DNA of 64,000 nt from an uncultured Dorea sp. (GTDB lineage Bacteria > Bacillota > Clostridia > Lachnospirales > Lachnospiraceae), in NCBI GenBank assembly GCA_910586965.1, contig CAJUMF010000019.1, forward strand, positions 9,511 to 73,510. Direction: 5' to 3'. Of the stretch, positions 58,464 through 64,000 are shown piece by piece. The notes under the pieces were generated by a model. That model did not search any database and was not told the DNA's origin. It saw nothing but the letters and a program-made list of their open reading frames with translations. Numbering within the stretch: the first letter of the stretch is position 1; every line of letters begins with the position of its first letter. A program made the position numbers and the translations under genes.

Positions 58464-59414
58464 ATGCTGTTAAAACAAGTAATCGAACTTTTTGATATCC
58501 TGGATACGCCAAAGGCTTGCGGCCAGAGCGTCAAAGAATATTTGCTATCGGTAAATAAACATGCGGATATCGATGTCTATCCCCTGCATGGCCCGAAGGG
58601 AAAAACGGATATGGTCAGGATCATGATTCCGGGAATACACGGAAAAAGCAAGGGGATGGATGCACCTACGATCGGACTGCTTGGCAGGCTTGGCGGATTA
58701 GGCGCCCGTCCGCAGGTGACTGGATTTGTTTCTGACGGAGACGGAGCTTTGGCTGCCCTGGCTGCTGCCGCAAAGCTTCTGGACATGCAGATAAAGGGTG
58801 ATTTCCTGGAAGGGGATGTCATTGTTTCTACTCACATCTGCCCGGATGCTCCCACGAGACTGCACGAACCGGTGCCATTTATGGACTCACCGGTAGAAAT
58901 GTCGCAGGTCAATGCAGAGGAAGTTTCTCCAAAGCTGGATGCAATTCTTTCTGTGGACACGACAAAAGGCAACCGTATCATTAACCACCGCGGGATTGCG
59001 ATATCCAACACCGTAAAGGAAGGATATATCCTGCCCTGCAGCGAGGATCTTCTGGATGTGGCAGAGCGGGTAACCGGAAGCCTTCCCCATGTCTTTTCTC
59101 TGAGCACACTGGATATCACACCTTATGAAAACGGATTATACCACCTGAACAGTATTCTGCAGCCCTGCACAGCAACCTGCGCGCCTACAGTAGGCGTAGC
59201 TATTGTGGCAGAAAGCTCTGTAGCGGGATGTGCCACCGGCGCCACGCAATTTGCTGACGTAGAAATGGCGGCGAGGTTCCTGGTAGAAACTGCCAAAGAT
59301 TTCGGCAGAAACGTATGCAGATTTTACAATGAAAAAGAATATGCCGAAGCAGTCCGGCGGTACGGCAGCATGAAACATCTGCAGACCGCCGGCAGGACAA
59401 AAGGAGAAATATGA
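58464..59414 (+). CDS. DUF1177 family protein
   Basis: A 316-residue soluble protein recognised as DUF1177 by its overall pattern: VIELFDILDTPKACGQSVKEYL, TIGLLGRLGGLGARPQVTGFVSDGDGALAALA, GDVIVSTHICPDAPTRLHEPVPFMDSPV and GVAIVAESSVAGCATGATQFADVEMA. Conserved His, Asp and Cys residues (THICPDAP) suggest an enzyme or ligand-binding role, which is not established. It is the first gene of the cassette; AAGGAGG precedes its ATG and the stop is 1 nt before the YfcC start. It might act on the compound transported by YfcC or assist the M20 enzyme. Confidence 0.85.
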   Translation: MLLKQVIELFDILDTPKACGQSVKEYLLSVNKHADIDVYPLHGPKGKTDMVRIMIPGIHGKSKGMDAPTIGLLGRLGGLGARPQVTGFVSDGDGALAALAAAAKLLDMQIKGDFLEGDVIVSTHICPDAPTRLHEPVPFMDSPVEMSQVNAEEVSPKLDAILSVDTTKGNRIINHRGIAISNTVKEGYILPCSEDLLDVAERVTGSLPHVFSLSTLDITPYENGLYHLNSILQPCTATCAPTVGVAIVAESSVAGCATGATQFADVEMAARFLVETAKDFGRNVCRFYNEKEYAEAVRRYGSMKHLQTAGRTKGEI

Positions 59415-59415
59415 A

Positions 59416-60816
59416 ATGAACGAAAAAGAAAAAAGACAATTTAAGATTCCACATACTTATGTCATCCTGGGAATTATCATAATCATCATGGCCGCTCTGA
59501 CCTGGATCATCCCGGCAGGAGAGTTCGACCGTATCACAGATGAGGCATCCGGAAGAACCATGGTTGTTCCTGGAACCTTCCACGAAGTTGACGGAAAGCC
59601 CGTTGGTCTGTTCCGGCTGCTGACGCTGGTTCAGGAAGCTATGATCGATTCATCCGGAATTATCTTCTTCATCTTCTTTGCATACGCTTTTGTATATATG
59701 CAGATGAAATGCGGGGCTTTTGATGCCGCGGTCGGTGCTATGCTTAGAAAACTCCGCGGACACAGAGGATTTATAATCCCTTTATTCATGCTCATTTTCG
59801 GCTTATGCGGTTCGACCTTCGGCATGACAGAAGAGACTTTCGGCTTCATCCCTGTATTCATGGGAATTGCCGTTGCTCTCAGGTATGATGCACTGGTCGG
59901 CGGAGCTATGGTATATGTCGGCGTTATCACAGGATTCGCCGCTGCCACAGTAAATCCCTTCACGATCGGCGTTGCACACACCGTCGCAGAGTTGCCTATG
60001 TTTTCAGGACTTGCTTTCCGATGTGTGGTATTTGCAGCTTTTATGTGCGTATCCATATGGTATGTTATGCGATACGCGAAAAAAGTCCAGAAAAATCCCG
60101 AGCTGAGCATCGTAAAGGATGTGGAACTCAGTGCAAAGGGGTTATCCGAAGAAGAACTGCTCAAAACAGAATTTACGGCAAGACACAAAATCAGTATGCT
60201 GCTATTTCTGATCACGGTTATCCTGATCATGTACGGCGCGGTAAAACTGGGCTGGTATATTAATGAAATCGCCGGGCTGTTCATTGGTATGATGATCCTG
60301 GTCGGCCTGATCCAAAGGTATAACTTCAGTGAGATCGCACAGATTTTCATCGAAGCGTGCCGGGATATTATGTTCGGTGCACTGGTCTGCGGTGTTGCAA
60401 AAGTAATCCTTCTCGTCATGCAGGACGGGATGATCATAGATACCCTCACTAATGCAATCGTAAATATTGCAAACACTAATTCTAAATATCTGTCTGGCTT
60501 CATGATGCTGATCGTACAAAATCTGCTGAACTTTTTCATACCGTCCGGAAGCGGCCAGGCGGTGACCAGTATGCCGATCATGGTCCCGATTGCGGATATG
60601 GTAGGTCTTCCGAGGCAGGTCGCAGTACTTGCATACCAGTTCGGCGACGGGTTTTCCAATATGATCTGGCCTACATCTGTAGCAACCTGGTGCGGCATGA
60701 TGAAACTGCCTATGGATAAATGGTATAAATTCGTTTTGCCTCTGGGCGGTATCCTATTCGTGATGGAAGCTATCGCCATCACCATTGCAACAGCTATTAA
60801 TTACGGACCTTTTTAA
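59416..60816 (+). CDS. YfcC family membrane carrier
   Basis: A 466-residue transporter with about 11-12 helices. The opening IPHTYVILGIIIIIMAALTWIIPAGEFDRI is the family pattern, as are GSTFGMTEETFGFIPVFMGIAVALRYD, GFAAATVNPFTIGVAH and FFIPSGSGQAVTSMPIMVPIAD. YfcC proteins are related to C4-dicarboxylate and basic amino-acid/peptide-derivative carriers. Here the M20 enzyme downstream suggests a peptide-like or N-acylated amino-acid substrate (inference). AAAGGAG precedes the start. Confidence 0.9.
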   Translation: MNEKEKRQFKIPHTYVILGIIIIIMAALTWIIPAGEFDRITDEASGRTMVVPGTFHEVDGKPVGLFRLLTLVQEAMIDSSGIIFFIFFAYAFVYMQMKCGAFDAAVGAMLRKLRGHRGFIIPLFMLIFGLCGSTFGMTEETFGFIPVFMGIAVALRYDALVGGAMVYVGVITGFAAATVNPFTIGVAHTVAELPMFSGLAFRCVVFAAFMCVSIWYVMRYAKKVQKNPELSIVKDVELSAKGLSEEELLKTEFTARHKISMLLFLITVILIMYGAVKLGWYINEIAGLFIGMMILVGLIQRYNFSEIAQIFIEACRDIMFGALVCGVAKVILLVMQDGMIIDTLTNAIVNIANTNSKYLSGFMMLIVQNLLNFFIPSGSGQAVTSMPIMVPIADMVGLPRQVAVLAYQFGDGFSNMIWPTSVATWCGMMKLPMDKWYKFVLPLGGILFVMEAIAITIATAINYGPF

Positions 60817-60830
60817 AACAGGAGTACGAT

Positions 60831-61991
60831 ATGAATTGTATAGATAAGCATTTAAAAGAAGAGCTTTTTGCGCTCAACCGGTATATTTACGAACACCCGG
60901 AATTGGGCTATGCAGAATTCAAGTCTTCCGAAGCCCACGTAGAGCTTTTAAAAAAACACGGATTCAAGACAGAATACGGATATATGGGAATCCAGACCGG
61001 ATTTCGCGCAGAGTATACAAACGGAGCGGGGCCAACGGTTGCCTACCTTTCAGAATACGATGCACTGCCCGAAGTCGGACACGGCTGCGGACATAATATC
61101 ATGGGAACCTTAAGCACCGGAGCGGCGATCCATCTGAAAGAAAACCTGGGCGATACGAAAGGGCGTATAATTGTCATCGGAACACCGGCCGAAGAGACAG
61201 ACGGAGCCAAAGTACGGTATGCCTCCCACGGAGCTTTTGACGATGTGGATGTTGCATTAATCTCACATCCATTTTATAAAAATGTAAAGAGCGGTATCTC
61301 TTTCGCCCTGAAAGCACTCCGGTTTACTTTCACAGGGAAAGCCGCCCATGCCGCGGCCGCTCCGCAAAACGGCATAAATGCCCTGGATGCCTGTATTTCC
61401 ACATTTGTAAACATCGGCCTGCTCAGGCAGCAGATCGTACCGACAGCAAGAATTCACGGAATTATCAAAAACGGCGGTACAACGGCAAATACCATTCCCG
61501 ACTTTGCCTGCGCCGAGTTTTATGTCCGCGCAGCAAGTAAATCCTATTTGAAAGAATTAGCCAGAAAAGTGTGCGCCTGCGCCAAGGCAGGAGCCGCTGC
61601 AGCAGGTGCCGGACTGGAAATTACTGAATATGAGACAGGAAATGATAACCTGCTGACAAACCATACCCTCCAGGAATGCCTGTGCCGGAATTTGACAAAA
61701 ATGGGAATTACAGATATCGAGGAGGCAGGGGAGGCTAACGGATCTACAGATGTCGGCGATGTCAGCCACGTATGCCCGACAATCCATCCGTCATTTAATA
61801 TTATGGCGCCCGGAGAACAATATTCCACGCACACCGCAGAATTTCGGGAAGCGACCTTGCGGCAACCGGCAAAAGAAGCGTTGGTCAAAAATGTCTGCGC
61901 ACTTGCCATGACCGGAAAAGAAATTATGGATGACCCGCAATTGCTCGGCAAAATCAAGGCCGAATTTAAGACAGCGGTGGAAAATGACTGA
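60831..61991 (+). CDS. M20 family amidohydrolase (AbgB/ACY1L2-like)
   Basis: A 386-residue metal-dependent amidohydrolase. The metal ligands are seen in GHGCGHNIMG, GTPAEETDGAK (with the catalytic Glu pair), LISHPFYKN and near the C-terminus in PSFNIMAPGEQYSTHTAEF. The dimerisation domain has FTFTGKAAHAAAAPQNGINALDA. Relatives split p-aminobenzoyl-glutamate, N-acyl amino acids or dipeptides. It is the last gene of the cassette, 14 nt after YfcC, and should act in the cytoplasm on the imported compound. Confidence 0.92.
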   Translation: MNCIDKHLKEELFALNRYIYEHPELGYAEFKSSEAHVELLKKHGFKTEYGYMGIQTGFRAEYTNGAGPTVAYLSEYDALPEVGHGCGHNIMGTLSTGAAIHLKENLGDTKGRIIVIGTPAEETDGAKVRYASHGAFDDVDVALISHPFYKNVKSGISFALKALRFTFTGKAAHAAAAPQNGINALDACISTFVNIGLLRQQIVPTARIHGIIKNGGTTANTIPDFACAEFYVRAASKSYLKELARKVCACAKAGAAAAGAGLEITEYETGNDNLLTNHTLQECLCRNLTKMGITDIEEAGEANGSTDVGDVSHVCPTIHPSFNIMAPGEQYSTHTAEFREATLRQPAKEALVKNVCALAMTGKEIMDDPQLLGKIKAEFKTAVEND

Positions 61992-62026
61992 TGATAACCC
62001 AAAATTTCTTTCACACATAAACCTAT

Positions 62027-62073
62027 AATAAAAGAAAGGAGCTGGAAATGATCTCTGGCCCCTTTCTTTTATT
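62027..62073. terminator. Bidirectional terminator between M20 and CdaR-like genes
   Basis: AATAAAAGAAAGG/CCTTTCTTTTATT 13-bp stem (62027-62039, 62061-62073) with an imperfect inner part; the arms themselves provide the T tract in both directions. Confidence 0.7.
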
Positions 62074-62125
62074 AACACGTCGTCTTAATCTTCTCTCAGG
62101 CTTCAGACGCTTTAACCGCCGCAGA

Positions 62126-63217
62126 TCACCTGCCTTCTCTCACCGACCGCATATGATCCGCCACCATCATTGCAATCTTGAAAGTAAGCGCATCGTCAAA
62201 CACTCTTACATCAAGCCCCGTTCTTTTCTGGATCTTTTCCAGCCGGTACACCAACGTATTGCGGTGAATGTAAAGCTGCCTTGCCGTCTCCGATATATTC
62301 AGATTATTATCAAAGAAGGTAAACACTGTCTGCAGTTCTTCATCGTCAAACATCCCTTCCACGTCCCCGTCAAAGACTTCCTTCAAAAACATCCTGCACA
62401 GAGATTCCGGGAGCTGATGGATCAGGCGCCCGATGCCGAGCTCATTGTAGGCAAGAATTGTCTTTTCCTCATAAAATACTCTTCCCACCTCCAAAGCCAT
62501 CGCCGCTTCCTTGTAGGATTTAGAGACATCTTTCAGTTCCTCAATGATCGTACCATAAGATACCCGCACACTGACCATCGCTTCCATATTCAGCGTATCC
62601 GCAATCGTCCGCGCTGTCTTGGACAAATCTCCATAATCTTCTGTACTCTCCACCGCCTTCACCAGTATGACGTGCTTTTCGTCAACTGCCGTGACAAAGT
62701 CTCTGGTACCCGTAGCATACAAACCCTTCAATGTATCCAAGATCAAGTTGTCGCCCTCATTTCTCGCTTCCACTAAAAATACCGCCCGCCGAAGCTCCAC
62801 CGGAATCTTCATCTTCTTTGCCTGATTATAGATATCCACCAGCAGAAGATTATCAAGAAGCAAGTTTTGGATAAAACGGTTCTTGTCCATCTTCTCTTTG
62901 TAGACAAACAAAAGATTGGAAAGCTGACTCACACCCAGCTCCCCGGCCATAGCAAGGGAATCCCCTTCTCCTGCAAGCGCCAATATATAGGTCGGCTTTT
63001 CCTCATCATTGACGAGAAACATCCCTGCTCCGTCACCGATTCTGACCGGTTCGGCCTCCACTGTTCCGGTAAATACAGAGATCCTCTTGTCCAGCCCCAC
63101 CATCTTTTCATTCGTCATGACAAGGCAGATCCCCCTCATATCCCAAACTGCACATTCAAATCCGGTTATCTTCTTGATATCCTGCACCGTTCTGTGCAAA
63201 ATCTGATTTGACAACAA
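62126..63217 (-). CDS. CdaR-like transcriptional regulator
   Basis: A 363-residue regulator of the CdaR/PucR group. The N-terminus (LSNQILHRTVQDIKKITGFECAVWD) resembles the sugar-diacid recognition domain, and the C-terminus is the PucR helix-turn-helix (LNISETARQLYIHRNTLVYRLEKIQKRTGLDV). The start is read as TTG at 63217, because AGGAGG lies 8 nt upstream and the promoter -10 box overlaps the alternative ATG at 63241. It lies downstream of the UgpC/MsmK-type ATPase gene but has its own promoter after a terminator. Its ligand is unknown. Confidence 0.88.
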   Translation of the reverse strand: MLSNQILHRTVQDIKKITGFECAVWDMRGICLVMTNEKMVGLDKRISVFTGTVEAEPVRIGDGAGMFLVNDEEKPTYILALAGEGDSLAMAGELGVSQLSNLLFVYKEKMDKNRFIQNLLLDNLLLVDIYNQAKKMKIPVELRRAVFLVEARNEGDNLILDTLKGLYATGTRDFVTAVDEKHVILVKAVESTEDYGDLSKTARTIADTLNMEAMVSVRVSYGTIIEELKDVSKSYKEAAMALEVGRVFYEEKTILAYNELGIGRLIHQLPESLCRMFLKEVFDGDVEGMFDDEELQTVFTFFDNNLNISETARQLYIHRNTLVYRLEKIQKRTGLDVRVFDDALTFKIAMMVADHMRSVREGR

Positions 63218-63239
63218 GCATATCACCTCCTGTTTTCCC

Positions 63240-63268
63240 ATTCTATCACACAGAGTAAACTGTGTCTA
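63240..63268 (-). promoter_or_regulatory. Promoter of the CdaR-like gene with operator in the spacer
   Basis: TAGACA (63263-63268), 17-nt spacer, TAGAAT (63240-63245) on the minus strand. The spacer and -35 contain ACACAG-AGTAAA-CTGTGT (63248-63265), a dyad that suggests repression at this promoter. Confidence 0.7.
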
Positions 63269-63283
63269 ATCATTTTAAAATAG

Positions 63284-63319
63284 AAAAATTGAACCGGCTC
63301 TCATATCGAAAGCCGGTTC
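63284..63319 (-). terminator. Intrinsic terminator after the ATPase gene
   Basis: GAACCGGCT/AGCCGGTTC stem (63291-63299, 63311-63319), followed on the minus strand by AATTTTT. Confidence 0.85.
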
Positions 63320-63337
63320 TAAACTCATGGTTATAAA

Positions 63338-64000
63338 CTAGTTTGTAATTGCGTTCTCTGTCTCTTTATCAAATACATGAATCTTAGAAGCATCAAGAGC
63401 GAATTTAACAGTATCGCCTGTCCTTGCCTTTGTGCTAGGCTCAACTCTTGCTGTCATGTTAGCTCCCTCATAATCGAAGTACAAGAATACTTCTGCACCG
63501 AGCATCTCGTATACACGGATCTTAGCTTCGATAACGGTGTCTGGAGACTTAGCAAGGAAGTCTGGCTCATCGTGAACATCTTCCGGACGGATACCAAGAA
63601 CAACTGTCTTTCCATTGTATCCGCCGTCAATAAGCTTCTTAGCCTTGTCTGCGGAAAGCTTGATCTCTGAAGGACCTGCTACAAGGTATACATCATTGCC
63701 TTTTACTTTACATGTAGCATCAACAAAGTTCATCTGCGGTGATCCGATGAATCCTGCAACGAACAGGTTACACGGTGAATCGTAAAGTACCTGAGGTGTA
63801 TCTACCTGCTGAACGATACCAGCGTTCATAACTACGATCCTTGTACCAAGCGTCATAGCCTCTGTCTGGTCATGTGTTACGTAGATGATCGTTGTACCAA
63901 GTCTCTGATGAAGCTTGGAAATCTCAATACGCATCTGTCCACGGAGCTTAGCATCCAAGTTGGAAAGAGGCTCATCCATAAGGAATACCTTAGGATTACG
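63338..64000 (-). CDS. ugpC: CUT1 sugar importer ATPase (UgpC/MsmK type), 5' end cut by window edge
   Basis: The last 220 residues of an ABC ATPase. The visible part begins at Walker B (PKVFLMDEPLSNLD) and includes IIYVTHDQTEAMTLG and the TOBE-like regulatory domain (VVLGIRPEDVHDEP, VEPSTKARTGDTVKFALDASKIHVFD). Walker A and signature are off the edge. This class energises several CUT1 sugar importers at once, so it may serve the importer at 18504-21586, which lacks an ATPase. Confidence 0.93.
   Translation of the reverse strand, partial: RNPKVFLMDEPLSNLDAKLRGQMRIEISKLHQRLGTTIIYVTHDQTEAMTLGTRIVVMNAGIVQQVDTPQVLYDSPCNLFVAGFIGSPQMNFVDATCKVKGNDVYLVAGPSEIKLSADKAKKLIDGGYNGKTVVLGIRPEDVHDEPDFLAKSPDTVIEAKIRVYEMLGAEVFLYFDYEGANMTARVEPSTKARTGDTVKFALDASKIHVFDKETENAITN

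Noticed and set aside
59631..60785. 384-codon open frame on the minus strand inside yfcC
   Set aside because: It is antisense to a clear YfcC carrier and shows no motif or start signal.

Overview
The window looks like a chromosomal segment of a spore-forming, fermentative gut Lachnospiraceae (Clostridium cluster XIVa type). The clues are the B. subtilis-like gene order yabO(rqcP)-yabP-yabQ-divIC-spoIIE-tilS-hpt-ftsH, a CotS-type spore coat protein, pyruvate formate-lyase, a T-box-controlled ProRS of the archaeal/eukaryal type, a preQ1 riboswitch with QueT, and a carbohydrate operon with GH31 and GH127 enzymes. Most genes lie on the minus strand. No rRNA, tRNA, CRISPR array, complete insertion sequence or prophage was recognised. 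Genus and species cannot be fixed from this window.

Layout. 1-3 kb: pyruvate formate-lyase locus (minus) in which the enzyme is split into a catalytic body and a separate glycyl-radical domain, followed by the activase (cut by the left edge). 3.3-4.1 kb: ZIP metal transporter (plus). 4.2-5.7 kb: ArsC/Spx-like protein and a DUF6033-like protein. 5.8-11.4 kb: six-gene operon (beta-propeller lipoprotein, two FtsX-like permeases, ABC ATPase, ECF sigma factor, zinc-finger anti-sigma) behind a recognisable ECF-type promoter, so probably autoregulated. 11.5-13 kb: orphan Lon-like AAA+ ATPase without a protease domain. 13-21.7 kb: sugar operon (solute-binding protein, two permeases, GH127, LacI repressor, GH31) behind a sigma-A promoter with two matching LacI-type operators. 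It has no ATPase of its own; a shared UgpC/MsmK-type ATPase lies at the right edge. 21.9-23.1 kb: gene remnant, then preQ1-I riboswitch and queT (plus).

23.2-28.6 kb: DUF285/BspA-like surface protein, a class I methyltransferase and a large membrane-anchored protein. 28.8-29.6 kb: map (plus). 29.7-38.5 kb: the division/sporulation/proteostasis cluster HU, rqcP, yabP, yabQ, divIC, spoIIE, tilS, hpt, ftsH, followed by a GH13 enzyme. Here hpt carries an in-frame internal deletion that removes its active site, and SpoIIE lacks the membrane domain. 38.7-46.7 kb: phosphoglucomutase, CotS, CCA-adding enzyme, T-box/proS and glgB.

46.8-50 kb: a 1052-residue protein made of TPRs, an Ala/Lys/Glu coiled coil, about 260 strongly acidic residues, and a CbxX/SpoVK-like AAA domain with degenerate catalytic residues. 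50-50.5 kb: a strong promoter and a possible 30-codon gene. 50.6-53.1 kb: a second ECF sigma factor, paired with a membrane-anchored beta-propeller protein. 53.2-54.3 kb: Rpn-family nuclease behind a 21-bp perfect hairpin. 54.7-56.9 kb: aconitase-superfamily hydratase. 57.1-62 kb: PucR regulator divergent from DUF1177, YfcC carrier and M20 amidohydrolase, a likely uptake-and-cleavage cassette. 62.1-64 kb: CdaR-like regulator and the partial UgpC/MsmK-type ATPase.

Best candidates for undescribed biology: the TPR-acidic-AAA protein, the split pyruvate formate-lyase, the two ECF/beta-propeller systems, the PucR-DUF1177-YfcC-M20 cassette and the protease-less Lon-like ATPase. All functional statements rest on reading motifs by eye; no database search was run.
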